Shown piece by piece: positions 25,865-36,141 of a stretch of 37,634 nucleotides of DNA. The stretch is from an uncultured SAR116 cluster alpha proteobacterium (lineage in GTDB: Bacteria; Pseudomonadota; Alphaproteobacteria; Puniceispirillales; Puniceispirillaceae). The position numbers were made by a program, and so were the translations under genes. The stretch lies in contig CACHEI010000022.1 of the NCBI GenBank assembly GCA_902578815.1, positions 1-37,634 of the forward strand, read 5' to 3'. Each line of letters opens with the position of its first letter. Position 1 is the stretch's first letter. The notes beneath the pieces are model-generated. The model searched no databases. It had not been told where the DNA came from and saw only the letters and a program-made list of their open reading frames with translations.

Positions 25865-27049
25865 ATGCCCGTTTTACTGTTGATTGTCTGTATCAATTTT
25901 GTTGGCGTCGGAGCTTTAATTCCAATTCTTCCCTACACGATCTTGGAATCGATGGGTCTACCGGCCAGTGTGATGACCCTGCTGTTAGCATCCTTTGCTC
26001 TGGCCATGTTTGTTGCGAACCCCATTTTGGGCAGGTTGTCTGATCATATTGGCCGCCGCCGTGTGCTGTTTTTTTCGCTGGCCCTGACTGGGGTTGCGCA
26101 TTTCTGGTTCGCCATGTCTGACCAGCTGTGGCAGCTGTTTCTGGCGCGTATCCTGGCTGGCATAGGGTCTGGAAATACTGGTGTCATTCAGGCGATGATT
26201 ACCGACCGCACGTCACTTGAAAAGCGGGCGCAATATATGGGGTTGCTGGGCGCAGCCATCGGCTTCGGCTTTGTCGCCGGCCCGGCGCTTGGTGGGTTGC
26301 TGAGCCATTTTGGCAATGGACCGCTCTTTCAGGTCCCCTTTCTGATGGCGTCGGGTTTTGCCTTTGTCGCTCTGTTTATGACCAGCTGGCTGAAAGGTGT
26401 TGATCGTCAGCGGCTGACGCCTGAAGAGCGAGGGGATGCTGGCACAGTGGTGTCTCGCCTGCGTGTCCTGATGGTCTCACCATTGGCGCTATACGCACTT
26501 GCCTCGTTGGCTTTGAATCTCTCTTTTGCACAGGTTGAGGCGTCCTTTGTTCTGGTGCTGCGTGACTATCTCAGTTTTGGTGCCATCGAGACTGGCTGGC
26601 TGTTCACCTATATCGGTATTTGCATCATTGTCGTTCAGGCAGTGTTGATCAAGAGTGTCGTGTTCCGCTTTGGCGAAGTGGGAACAACCCTTCTTGGCAC
26701 TTGCCTTTTGGCGCTTGGTCAGATTGCCACTGTAATGATTGTCACAGGTCTCTTTGTCGGCAATGCCTATCCCCTACTACAGACTTTGCTGGGGGCAACG
26801 GCCATCTGTTTCGGCTTTGCTCTGTCGACACCAGCAATAACCACCGCCGTCAGCAAGATTGCGGGTGAGACCGTGCGGGGAGGTTCGCTCGGTACGATTC
26901 AAGGCTTTGGTTCGCTCGGACAGGTCGTCGGGCTGAGCGTTGCTGGACCGCTTTATGATCTTGGCGGGTCGCAATTTCCATTTGGCTTTGGTGCCGTCGT
27001 GACGTTGTTGCTGGTCTGTCTGGTGCCATTTCTCCGACGTCCAGGCTGA
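25865..27049 (+). CDS. MFS transporter, TetA-like drug/proton antiporter group
   Basis: A 394-residue protein with twelve predicted hydrophobic segments. Motif A between helices 2 and 3 is intact as GRLSDHIGRRRV, and a motif-C-like GAAIGFGFVAGPALGG occurs in helix 5. The halves are joined by a polar loop near residues 180-200. It resembles the TCR/Tet MFS subfamily, but substrate cannot be predicted. The ATG at 25865 is preferred over the in-frame TTG just upstream; AGG 8 bp before it is a modest ribosome binding site. A weak promoter (TTGCTT, 17 bp, TTTATA at 25826-25854) may serve it. It ends 2 bp before the convergent tldD stop. Confidence 0.85.
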   Translation: MPVLLLIVCINFVGVGALIPILPYTILESMGLPASVMTLLLASFALAMFVANPILGRLSDHIGRRRVLFFSLALTGVAHFWFAMSDQLWQLFLARILAGIGSGNTGVIQAMITDRTSLEKRAQYMGLLGAAIGFGFVAGPALGGLLSHFGNGPLFQVPFLMASGFAFVALFMTSWLKGVDRQRLTPEERGDAGTVVSRLRVLMVSPLALYALASLALNLSFAQVEASFVLVLRDYLSFGAIETGWLFTYIGICIIVVQAVLIKSVVFRFGEVGTTLLGTCLLALGQIATVMIVTGLFVGNAYPLLQTLLGATAICFGFALSTPAITTAVSKIAGETVRGGSLGTIQGFGSLGQVVGLSVAGPLYDLGGSQFPFGFGAVVTLLLVCLVPFLRRPG

Positions 27050-27051
27050 CG

Positions 27052-28491
27052 CTACGCCGCCTCTGTGCCGCCGACCGTGACACCACCCATTTTCACAGTT
27101 GGCTGGCCAACGCCCACCGGCACCGATTGACCCGCTTTGCCACATGTCCCAACCCCGTCATCCAGCGCCATGTCATTGCCAATCATGGAAATCTTTGACA
27201 TTGCATCTGGTCCATTGCCAATCAGGGTGGCCCCTTTTACTGGCGCGCCGATCTTGCCATTTTCGACAAGATAGGCCTCAGAAGCTGAAAAGACGAATTT
27301 GCCCGAGGTGATATCAACCTGACCACCACCGAAATTGACCGCATAAATGCCCTTTTTGATGGAGGTGACAATCTCTTCGGGGTTGTCCGTGCCACTCTCC
27401 ATGAAAGTGTTTGTCATCCGCGGCATTGGCGCATGTTCATAGGATTGACGCCGTCCGTTGCCCGTCGCCTCAACGCCCATCAGACGCGCATTCTGCCGGT
27501 CCTGCATAAAGCCGCGCAGAATGCCATCCTCGATCAATACATTGCGGCGGGACTGTGTTCCCTCATCATCAACAGTTATTGAGCCACGCCGGTCCATAAT
27601 GGTGCCATCATCAACCACGGTGACGCCTTTCGATGCGACCTGCTCGCCAACGCGGCCACTGAAAATTGATGTGCCCTTGCGGTTGAAATCCCCTTCAAGA
27701 CCGTGGCCAACCGCTTCATGCAGCATAACCCCGGGCCAGCCGGCACCAAGCACAATTTCCATTTCTCCTGCCGGGGCGGCAACTGAGTCCAGATTGAGCG
27801 TTGCTATGCGCAGCGCTTCGTGCACCTGTGGCTGCCATGACTCTGGCGTCATATATTTATCAAACATCACCCGACCGCCAGCTCCGGCAGAGCCGGATTC
27901 CATGCGGCCGCCCTGTTCAACAACAACTGACACGTTGATCCGGACGAGGGGACGGATGTCGGCCACGCGCTCACCATCTGCACGCATGATTTGCACTGCC
28001 TGCCAAGAGCCGGCGAGGCTCGCGCTAACCTGTACTACCCTCGGATCTGCCGCTCTGGCGAAGGCGTCGATTTGTTGCAACAGGCTGACTTTCGAATCGA
28101 ACGGCATCTCATTCAGCGGGTTGCCGTCGTCATAAAGGGGGTGATTACCGCCAGCCACCGGGGCAAGTGCCGCCGTTCCGTTATATCCTCTGGTCACAGC
28201 GCCAACGCTTGCCGCTGCCCGGCGCAGGGCTGCCTCACTCAACTCACCGGCATGCGCATAGCCATGTGCTTCGCCGGCGATTGCTCGCAGACCGAAACCG
28301 CTGGACTGATCATAGCTTGCTGATTTCAATCGGCCATCATCGAAGGCTAGTATTTCCGAATGCCGCATCTCCAGAAATAATTCACCGTCATCAGCGCTAG
28401 TTAGTGCCTGTCGTACGATTTGCTGTGCCTTGTCCTGCTCCAGATTTGTTCCGGTGAAGAATATGTCGTCTGTTTGCGCCAGATGGTCCAT
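27052..28491 (-). CDS. tldD: TldD, catalytic subunit of the TldD/TldE metalloprotease
   Basis: A 479-residue protein with the zinc motif HExxxH at residues 258-263 (HEAVGH), inside GWPGVMLHEAVGHGLEGD. Other family marks are RKGTSIFSGRVGEQVAS, RMTNTFMESG and the C-terminal GIYAVNFGGGQVDITSGKFVF. It pairs with TldE (19286-20626) to cleave unfolded or small peptides. ATG 28491 has GGAAA upstream. It is divergent from the cox operon. Confidence 0.95.
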   Translation of the reverse strand: MDHLAQTDDIFFTGTNLEQDKAQQIVRQALTSADDGELFLEMRHSEILAFDDGRLKSASYDQSSGFGLRAIAGEAHGYAHAGELSEAALRRAAASVGAVTRGYNGTAALAPVAGGNHPLYDDGNPLNEMPFDSKVSLLQQIDAFARAADPRVVQVSASLAGSWQAVQIMRADGERVADIRPLVRINVSVVVEQGGRMESGSAGAGGRVMFDKYMTPESWQPQVHEALRIATLNLDSVAAPAGEMEIVLGAGWPGVMLHEAVGHGLEGDFNRKGTSIFSGRVGEQVASKGVTVVDDGTIMDRRGSITVDDEGTQSRRNVLIEDGILRGFMQDRQNARLMGVEATGNGRRQSYEHAPMPRMTNTFMESGTDNPEEIVTSIKKGIYAVNFGGGQVDITSGKFVFSASEAYLVENGKIGAPVKGATLIGNGPDAMSKISMIGNDMALDDGVGTCGKAGQSVPVGVGQPTVKMGGVTVGGTEAA

Positions 28492-28793
28492 TGTGTTTTC
28501 CGTTATATCAATAAGTTATCAAAATGTACTGTGTTTTGGTCCTCCTGAGAGGATGGGGGGAGAAAGCGTGTATTTCAAGATTATAATCCAATTTGCCTGA
28601 CAAGTTTGCGAAGGGCAAAATGCCAGTCTCTTCAAAAAGGAAAAAAAAGGTAAAAATTATAGCGACAGGTAGCCGCATGGGGCTTTTCTATTGTTAAAAA
28701 TCAGTCTAATTAAACCCTAAAAGAAGAAGTCGGTTTTTTGCAAACTGTGGCGAGTACTTAAACGGGGTTAATCGAACTGTGGGGGAAAAATCC
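28492..28793. promoter_or_regulatory. Divergent tldD-coxB intergenic region, likely holds the cox operon promoter
   Basis: This 302-bp AT-rich gap has no coding sequence I can support. It contains an exact TATAAT at 28582-28587, but without a convincing -35, so the promoter is uncertain. An inverted repeat, TTTGCC (28592-28597) and GGCAAA (28614-28619), lies just downstream and could be an operator. Purine-rich A tracts follow (28631-28655). GGGGGA at 28781-28786 is the coxB ribosome binding site. Two TTAA sites (28757-28770) are spaced 6 bp, one short of the CtrA consensus. Confidence 0.4.
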
Positions 28794-29681
28794 ATGGCAT
28801 TCCTAGCCAAAATAATTACAGGCTTGGCAACGCTTGCGCCGGGCTTGGCGTTCAGATATTTGGCTGCTTTTTCTGCATGCGTCGGCATTTCGCTGAACTC
28901 CTCTGGTGCAAATGCCGCAAAACCGGAACCCTGGCAGATGGATCTGCAACCACCGGCCGGCTCGATCGCCGAAATGGCGACTGACCTGCATAATATGCTG
29001 CTCGTCGTCATTACGCTGATTTCGCTGTTTGTCCTCGGTTTGCTTGTTTATGTGGGAATACGCTTCCGTGCCAGCGCCAATCCCAACCCTTCGAAGACCT
29101 CACACAATACGGTCATCGAGATCCTCTGGACAGTGATCCCAGTGGCCGTACTCGTCGGTATAGCGATTCCGTCTTTCCGCCTACTCTATTATCTGGACCG
29201 TACGGCCGACACCGACATGGTAATCAAGGTGACAGGCAACCAGTGGTACTGGAATTATGAATATCCAGACGACGGCATCGCCTTCGACAGCTATCTTGTT
29301 GACGAGGCCGACCTTCAGGAAGGGCAGATCAGGCTTCTCTCTGTCGACAATCCGATGGTTGTTCCAGAGAACACCCGGATCAAGCTGTTGATTACCGGCA
29401 ATGACGTGATGCATTCATTTTTTGTGCCGTCGCTTGCCGTGCAGGTCTACGCTTTCATTGGCCGCACTAACGAGGTGTGGATTGACGTACCGTCTGGCAA
29501 ACAAATCTATTATGGTCAATGTAACCAGATTTGTGGCGTTAATCACGCCTACATGCCGATCGAAGTCCGGGCGTTGCCTCGGTCTGAATACGATAAATGG
29601 TTGTCATCAGCGCGGGAGGAATTCGCGATGGACGATAGGCTTGTCAACCCTAAAACTTTGAAACTGGCCTCGGCCAATTAA
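28794..29681 (+). CDS. coxB: Cytochrome c oxidase subunit II
   Basis: The 295-residue CuA subunit of an aa3 oxidase. It has an N-terminal signal segment, two membrane helices (about residues 70-92 and 108-130), aromatic electron-entry motif QWYWNYEYPD, then the periplasmic cupredoxin domain. CuA ligands are H207, C243, C247, H251 and M254. In the loop the usual C-x-E-x-C reads CNQIC, with Gln at 245 replacing Glu. In studied enzymes that Glu gives a backbone ligand to CuA and a side-chain ligand to the Mg/Mn ion. The ATG at 28794 behind GGGGGA is preferred to the GTG at 28779. No fused cytochrome c domain is present. Confidence 0.96.
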   Translation: MAFLAKIITGLATLAPGLAFRYLAAFSACVGISLNSSGANAAKPEPWQMDLQPPAGSIAEMATDLHNMLLVVITLISLFVLGLLVYVGIRFRASANPNPSKTSHNTVIEILWTVIPVAVLVGIAIPSFRLLYYLDRTADTDMVIKVTGNQWYWNYEYPDDGIAFDSYLVDEADLQEGQIRLLSVDNPMVVPENTRIKLLITGNDVMHSFFVPSLAVQVYAFIGRTNEVWIDVPSGKQIYYGQCNQICGVNHAYMPIEVRALPRSEYDKWLSSAREEFAMDDRLVNPKTLKLASAN

Positions 29682-31289
<1,608 letters not shown>

Positions 31290-31301
31290 CAAAGCCTAGG
31301 A

Positions 31302-31330
31302 GGCGCCCAAAAGGGCTCTTCCCTCTTCTT
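31302..31330 (+). terminator. Weak hairpin between coxA and ctaB, possible attenuator
   Basis: GCCC (31305-31308) and GGGC (31313-31316) pair around an AAAA loop, with partial extension and a pyrimidine-rich CTCTTCCCTCTTCTTT tract downstream. The stem is short, so at most it would trim transcription into the assembly genes relative to coxBA. It could also be chance. Confidence 0.25.
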
Positions 31331-31351
31331 TAATGGAGCCGGATAATAGCT

Positions 31352-32281
31352 GTGAGTACAGATCAGAACATTACTGCCAATACAGATGCGCTTCGGGTGC
31401 CATCGGTGGGTGATTTCTGGTCACTGCTCAAGCCGCGGGTGATGAGCCTTGTGATCTTCACCGGTTTTGCCGGAATGTTTCTTGCTCCAGGTGTCATTCA
31501 TCCCCTTGTCTTTGTGATTTCCCTGTTTGCCATTGCCGCTGGTGCTGGCGCTTCCGGGGCGATCAATCAATGGTACGACCGCGACATTGATGCGGTGATG
31601 ACACGGACTAAATCAAGGCCTATTCCGGCTGGATTGATGGAACCAGCCGAAGCCCTGACCATGGGCCTGGTTATCTCCGCCCTGTCGGTTCTGGTGCTTG
31701 GACTTGCTACCAACTGGCTGGCAGCTGGCCTGCTTGCCTTCACCATTTTCTTCTATGGTGTTGTCTACACCATCTGGTTGAAACGGCGGACATCGCAGAA
31801 TATTGTTATTGGTGGTGCCGCAGGAGCGCTGCCACCGGTTATTGGCTGGGCCGCTGTGACTGGCAGCCTGTCGGTTGAGCCTTTACTGCTGTTTGCCCTG
31901 ATTTTCATGTGGACACCACCGCATTTCTGGGCGCTGGCGCTGTTCCGCAATGAAGATTACACACGGGCGAATGTGCCGATGCTGCCAGTTGTTGCAGGCG
32001 AGATGGAGACACGCAAACAGATCTTGATCTACGCGGTGCTGCTCGCGCCCTTGGGTGTCGCCCCCTGGTTTATCGGCATGGCGTCAGTCCTTTACGCCGG
32101 TCTTGCTGGCGCTGCGGGTGCTCTGTTTGTCTACATGTCATTGCAACTGTTCCGTTCCGGCGACCATGCGGTGGCAAAGCGGCTGTTCGGCTTTTCAATT
32201 CTGTATCTTTTCGTTCTGTTCCTGGCGCTCGTTGTCGACCGCGCCATCCAGCAATTTCTGCTATATGGAATGACATCATGA
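31352..32281 (+). CDS. ctaB: Protoheme IX farnesyltransferase (heme O synthase)
   Basis: A 309-residue membrane prenyltransferase adding farnesyl to heme b to make heme O, the precursor of the heme A needed by CoxA. Motifs are [16 protein letters not shown] near residues 24-39, [19 protein letters not shown] with the NxxxDxxxD metal site, and [11 protein letters not shown]. The start is GTG at 31352, preceded by GGAG and GGAT; no ATG is suitable. The stop overlaps the next small gene (ATGA). The heme A synthase gene (ctaA) is not in the window. Confidence 0.95.
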   Translation: MSTDQNITANTDALRVPSVGDFWSLLKPRVMSLVIFTGFAGMFLAPGVIHPLVFVISLFAIAAGAGASGAINQWYDRDIDAVMTRTKSRPIPAGLMEPAEALTMGLVISALSVLVLGLATNWLAAGLLAFTIFFYGVVYTIWLKRRTSQNIVIGGAAGALPPVIGWAAVTGSLSVEPLLLFALIFMWTPPHFWALALFRNEDYTRANVPMLPVVAGEMETRKQILIYAVLLAPLGVAPWFIGMASVLYAGLAGAAGALFVYMSLQLFRSGDHAVAKRLFGFSILYLFVLFLALVVDRAIQQFLLYGMTS

Positions 32282-32421
32282 CCGAGCGCCCGCAGCCAAC
32301 GACCGCAGGAGAAATGCAGAAAATGCGTCGCAGCCGTAATCTCGCGCTGCTTGGTGCCATTGTGCTGCTGGTGGTGCTGTTTTATGCGCTGACCATTGTT
32401 AGGGTTGGGAGCGGCTCATGA
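32278..32421 (+). CDS. CoxF-like small membrane protein of the cox operon
   Basis: A 47-residue protein: polar start, basic patch MRRSRN (residues 16-21), then one hydrophobic helix of about 18 residues ([18 protein letters not shown]) and a short tail. It overlaps ctaB upstream and ctaG downstream, each by ATGA, so it is surely translated with them. A small single-helix protein between ctaB and ctaG is a standard feature of alphaproteobacterial cox operons (CoxF). Its exact function is not established from the sequence. Confidence 0.85.
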   Translation: MTERPQPTTAGEMQKMRRSRNLALLGAIVLLVVLFYALTIVRVGSGS

Positions 32422-32993
32422 CAACGCAGACCATTCGGCCACAGATCGATCAGCGGGCGCAGGGAAATCGGCGCACCTTAACGGTGCTAGCGCTGCTTGT
32501 TTTGGCGATGGTTGGTCTTGCCTATGCGTCGGTGCCGCTTTACGACCTGTTCTGCCGCGTTACTGGTTATGGCGGAACAACCCAGGTTGTGACGGAGAAT
32601 GCAGATCCCATCATCATTGATCACCCCGTCAAGGTACGCTTTGACGCCAACGTCAATCCGTCATTGAATTGGCGCTTTGAGCCTGTTGACGCGCCAGTAA
32701 CTCTCAACCCGGGCGAGGAAGTCATTATTAATTACCGGGCGATAAACCTTGGTGACGTGCCATCTGTCGGTACATCAACATTCAATGTGACACCGGTGAA
32801 GGCTGGTCCACATTTCATGAAACTTGATTGCTTCTGTTTCATTGAACAGGCGCTTGCGCCGGGCGAGTCAGTGCTGATGCCGGTACGGTTCTTCATTGAC
32901 CCGGCGATTGTGGAGCGCGCGGAAACCGCCGAAATCAAAGAAATTATCCTGTCCTACACATTCTTTCCTGCACTTGCGGGGACAAAAAGGTAG
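32418..32993 (+). CDS. ctaG: Cytochrome c oxidase assembly protein CtaG/Cox11 (copper chaperone)
   Basis: A 191-residue periplasm-facing protein that delivers copper to the CuB site of CoxA. One N-terminal membrane helix (about residues 20-40) is followed by VPLYDLFCRVTGYGG with a conserved Cys, and the immunoglobulin-like domain carries the copper motif CFCFIEQ. MPVRFFIDP and LSYTFFPA close the domain. Length is typical of bacterial Cox11. It is coupled by ATGA overlap to the CoxF-like gene. Confidence 0.95.
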   Translation: MTTQTIRPQIDQRAQGNRRTLTVLALLVLAMVGLAYASVPLYDLFCRVTGYGGTTQVVTENADPIIIDHPVKVRFDANVNPSLNWRFEPVDAPVTLNPGEEVIINYRAINLGDVPSVGTSTFNVTPVKAGPHFMKLDCFCFIEQALAPGESVLMPVRFFIDPAIVERAETAEIKEIILSYTFFPALAGTKR

Positions 32994-33015
32994 GATAAAT
33001 GAAATCGTGGAGAGG

Positions 33016-33035
33016 TGACTGGCAGCTGTCAGTCA
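33016..33035. repeat. 20-bp palindrome between ctaG and coxC
   Basis: TGACTGGCAG followed by CTGTCAGTCA is a near-perfect inverted repeat with one mismatch, which becomes a G-U pair in RNA. The transcript would fold into about an 8-bp stem with an AGCU loop. It ends 6 bp before the coxC ribosome binding site (GAGGAG, 33042-33047). There is no U tract, so it is not an intrinsic terminator; an RNA-processing/stability element or protein-binding site is possible. Confidence 0.6.
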
Positions 33036-33053
33036 GATTTAGAGGAGACAAAA

Positions 33054-33839
33054 ATGAGTGGTGCGAACAAACACCCTTATCACCTTGTTGAAGCTAGCCC
33101 ATGGCCTGCTGTGGGGTCGGCGGCGGCCTTCACTGCTGCTGTCGGTGGCGTTATGTATATGCACGAGGTTCATTATGGCATTGCCGTTCTTGGCCTTGGC
33201 TTTGCCCTTGTCTTGATGACAATGTATATGTGGTGGCGTGACATCATCCGTGAGGCTGAGTATCAGGGGCATCATACTTCGGTCGTTCAGATTGGTATGC
33301 GCTATGGCATGATGCTTTTCATTGCTTCCGAGGTCATGTTCTTCGTCGCGTTTTTCTGGGCTTTTTTTGATCGGGCGCTGTTTCCAGTCGGTGGTGTTTG
33401 GCCGCCAGAGGGCATTACCACCTTCGATCCTTTTGATTTGCCACTGATCAACACGTTGGTCCTGCTGCTTTCCGGTTGTACGGTCACATGGGCACACCAC
33501 GCGCTGCAGCATGGCAATCGCAGGGATTTCATGACCGGACTTGGAATGACCGTTGGTCTGGGTGTTCTGTTCACGGCCCTGCAGGCGCTTGAATACAGCC
33601 ATGCACCGTTTGGTTTTACTGATGGTGTCTATCCGTCTGTGTTCTACATGGCGACTGGCTTTCATGGTTTCCATGTTCTTGTTGGCACCTTGTTCCTTGC
33701 CGTTTGCTGGTTGCGGGGGCGGGCCGGTCATTTCACGCCTGAACAGCATTTCGGTTTTGAGGCTGCTGCTTGGTACTGGCATTTCGTTGATGTCGTCTGG
33801 CTGTTCCTGTTCGCCGCCGTGTATTGGTGGGGCGGTTGA
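33054..33839 (+). CDS. coxC: Cytochrome c oxidase subunit III
   Basis: A 261-residue, seven-helix subunit that stabilises the oxidase core and its proton uptake. Motifs are HPYHLVEASPWP at the N-terminus, RYGMMLFIASEVMFFVAFFWAFF with the conserved Glu of helix III, the TWAHHAL segment, GFHGFHV and WYWHFVDVVWLFLF. The frame is open to 33015, but the ATG at 33054, 6 bp after GAGGAG, is the clear start. It is the last gene before a strong terminator. Confidence 0.97.
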   Translation: MSGANKHPYHLVEASPWPAVGSAAAFTAAVGGVMYMHEVHYGIAVLGLGFALVLMTMYMWWRDIIREAEYQGHHTSVVQIGMRYGMMLFIASEVMFFVAFFWAFFDRALFPVGGVWPPEGITTFDPFDLPLINTLVLLLSGCTVTWAHHALQHGNRRDFMTGLGMTVGLGVLFTALQALEYSHAPFGFTDGVYPSVFYMATGFHGFHVLVGTLFLAVCWLRGRAGHFTPEQHFGFEAAAWYWHFVDVVWLFLFAAVYWWGG

Positions 33840-33875
33840 TCGAGTTGGCTTAGCGCTTATTTATAAACGATGCTG

Positions 33876-33904
33876 GGGAGCGCCTGTTGCGGGCGCTCCT
33901 TTTT
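33876..33904 (+). terminator. Rho-independent terminator after coxC
   Basis: GGAGCGCC (33877-33884) and GGCGCTCC (33892-33899) form a perfect 8-bp GC-rich stem with a 7-nt loop, followed directly by five T. It ends the coxB-coxC transcript 37 bp after the coxC stop and precedes surf1. Confidence 0.85.
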
Positions 33905-33982
33905 ACGTTGAGTCTGCCGTTTGGCACTTGCCGCGCCCCGGGTGATGCGGTACGAGCAGGTAAATACCTCTTTGGATTTAAG

Positions 33983-34735
33983 ATGATACGATTACAACCT
34001 CTTTTTTGGCCCACATTCTTTGCCCTTCCTGCGCTGCTGATGCTTTTGGCGCTTGGTACATGGCAGTTACAACGCCTTGAGTGGAAAAACGATCTTATTG
34101 CCAGCTTCGAGCAACGCTCATCCGCCTCGCCAATCGAGTTTCCGCTTGCAGGCGAGATAACTACGGATCTCGAATTCCGCCGGCTGCGCCTTGTTGGCAG
34201 ATTTGATCACAACAAGGAAATTTTCATGACCGGCCGCACCTATGAGGGCAATGCCGGCTTTCACATCGTGACGCCTTTTTCCTTGCGCGATGGCCGCATC
34301 GTTCTGGTTAATCGGGGCTGGGTATCCGAAACCTACCGAGATCCTGTAAAGCGTCCCTTCACCCTTGTTGAGGGCGAAGTCACGCTTGATGCCATTTTGC
34401 GCTTTCCCGGCAAGAAGGGCTATTTTGTTCCGGAAAACCAGGCGGAGAACGGCTTTTGGTTCACCCTCGTACCCGCACAGATCGTTGCGCATCTGGGTCT
34501 GTCATCACAGGCGGTCACATCGGTCTATGCTGCAACAATTCGTACCGGTGATGTGGTGAAACTGCCAATCGCGGCGCGTACAAAATTGAACCTACGCAAT
34601 TCACATCTCAGCTATGCGGTCACATGGTATGGTATTGCGCTGGCCTTGATTGGCGTATATTTGGCATTCCATCATCAGGCTGGAAGGCTGTCCTTTGGCC
34701 GTGGCCATGAAGACGACGGGGGGGCGCAGCAGTGA
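33983..34735 (+). CDS. SURF1-family cytochrome oxidase assembly protein
   Basis: A 250-residue protein with one helix at each end (about residues 9-30 and 210-230) and a periplasmic domain between, the SURF1 layout. Motifs are LALGTWQLQRLEWK, GRTYEGNAGFHIVTPF, VLVNRGWV and RNSHLSYAVTWYGIAL. Bacterial SURF1 proteins help insert heme a. The reading frame begins upstream inside the terminator, so the ATG at 33983 is the start. The stop overlaps the thrC GTG. It needs its own promoter after the terminator, but I see no clear one in 33905-33982. Confidence 0.93.
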   Translation: MIRLQPLFWPTFFALPALLMLLALGTWQLQRLEWKNDLIASFEQRSSASPIEFPLAGEITTDLEFRRLRLVGRFDHNKEIFMTGRTYEGNAGFHIVTPFSLRDGRIVLVNRGWVSETYRDPVKRPFTLVEGEVTLDAILRFPGKKGYFVPENQAENGFWFTLVPAQIVAHLGLSSQAVTSVYAATIRTGDVVKLPIAARTKLNLRNSHLSYAVTWYGIALALIGVYLAFHHQAGRLSFGRGHEDDGGAQQ

Positions 34736-36141
34736 AATATATCAGCACGAGAGGCAATGACGGCCCACTTAGTTATGAAGAGGCTCTGCTGAGCGGTCTT
34801 GCGCGTGATGGTGGCCTCTATCTGCCAACTACCTATCCACGCTTTTCTGCTGAGGAAATTGCAGCGATGCGTGGCCTTTCATATCCGGAACTTGCCGGTC
34901 TCATCATGGCACGCTTCACTGATGGCGAGATTGAGGCCGATGAGCTGACGGCGATGGCCAACGATGCCTATGCAGGCTTTGATGACCCGGCGGTGGCACC
35001 TCTGCGTCATCTTACTGGTGATATCCATGTGCTAGAATTGTTTCACGGCCCAACCATTGCCTTCAAGGACTATGCGATGCAGTTTCTGGCGCGTGCCTTT
35101 GACCGTGCGCTACAACGCTCGTCGCAACAGGCGGTTATTCTGGGCGCCACCAGTGGTGACACCGGATCAGCTGCGCTTGAGGCCTTTCAGGAGCGCGATG
35201 CGATTGACGTGTTCATTCTGTTTCCAGAAGGTCGCGTGTCACCCGTTCAGCAACGCCAGATGACATCGGTCATTGCCGAAGGCGCCAATGCTGTTGCCGT
35301 GCATGGTGATTTTGACGATTGCCAGGCGATCGTCAAACAGCTCTTCAACCAGCATGATTTTCGTGACAGCGTTAATCTCTCTGCTGTCAATTCGATCAAT
35401 TGGGCACGTCTGATGCCTCAGATTGTATATTATTTTTCTGCAGCACTGGAACTTGGTGCGCCCCAGAAGAAGGTGGCCTTCTCGGTGCCAACCGGCAATT
35501 TTGGCAATATCTTTGCCGGATATGTGGCGATGCAGATGGGCCTGCCGATCGAACGACTGATCGTGGCCTCAAATCAGAATGACATCCTGACCCGCTTCTT
35601 TGAACAGGGGGCAATGCAGCGTGAGGCGGTTAATCCCTCGCTCAGCCCCTCGATGGACATTCAGGTTTCTAGCAATTTTGAACGTCTTCTCTTTGAATTG
35701 TTGGAGCGTGATGGGGCTGAAACAGCCCGCGTGATGGCACATTTTGCAGCAACTGGTAAATTTGTGCTATCGGAGACAGTGATGGCAGAGGCGCGTTCGC
35801 TGTTTTCTGCCTATCGCCTTAATGATGCTGGCACCATAGCGGAGATTACCCGAACTAATCATGATGATGGAATGGTGCTTGACCCCCACAGCGCGGTTGG
35901 TGTTTCTGCCGCAAGGCGGGCTATTGCTGACGGAACGCTGCCAGATGGAACGCCGGTGGTGGCACTTGCTTGCGCTCACCCGGCAAAATTCCAGGACGCA
36001 GTCCAACAGGCAACTGGAATAGTGCCAGCTCTTCCAGCGCATCTTGCCGATCTTATGGAGCGCCCGGAGCGTAAACAAACGATCGAGGCGAGTGATGTTG
36101 CGGTTAAGACCCTGGTTCTTGAAAGGAAGCGTAGCCTGTGA
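34732..36141 (+). CDS. thrC: Threonine synthase
   Basis: A 469-residue PLP enzyme converting O-phosphohomoserine to threonine. It opens MKYISTRGNDGPLSYEEALL, and the PLP lysine is K112 in HGPTIAFKDYAMQFL. GATSGDTGSAA binds substrate/PLP phosphate and VPTGNFGNIFAGY follows. This long form matches the gammaproteobacterial/yeast-type enzyme. The start is GTG overlapping the surf1 stop (GTGA), and its own stop overlaps the M16 peptidase start in the same way. The surf1-thrC-M16 order is common in alphaproteobacteria. Confidence 0.96.
   Translation: MKYISTRGNDGPLSYEEALLSGLARDGGLYLPTTYPRFSAEEIAAMRGLSYPELAGLIMARFTDGEIEADELTAMANDAYAGFDDPAVAPLRHLTGDIHVLELFHGPTIAFKDYAMQFLARAFDRALQRSSQQAVILGATSGDTGSAALEAFQERDAIDVFILFPEGRVSPVQQRQMTSVIAEGANAVAVHGDFDDCQAIVKQLFNQHDFRDSVNLSAVNSINWARLMPQIVYYFSAALELGAPQKKVAFSVPTGNFGNIFAGYVAMQMGLPIERLIVASNQNDILTRFFEQGAMQREAVNPSLSPSMDIQVSSNFERLLFELLERDGAETARVMAHFAATGKFVLSETVMAEARSLFSAYRLNDAGTIAEITRTNHDDGMVLDPHSAVGVSAARRAIADGTLPDGTPVVALACAHPAKFQDAVQQATGIVPALPAHLADLMERPERKQTIEASDVAVKTLVLERKRSL

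Noticed and set aside
28757..28770. TTAA-N6-TTAA upstream of coxB as a CtrA binding site
   Set aside because: The CtrA consensus spacing is 7 bp; this has 6, and the region is AT-rich enough for such pairs to occur by chance.
33039..33782. 247-codon minus-strand open frame opposite coxC
   Set aside because: Fully antisense to a well-supported subunit III gene; the product is rich in Q, K, H and T as expected of an antisense shadow of a membrane protein.
33917..33935. TGGCAC...TTGC near 33918 as a sigma-54 promoter for surf1
   Set aside because: The GG and GC elements do not fall at the -24/-12 spacing with the TTGC in place; the match is partial.
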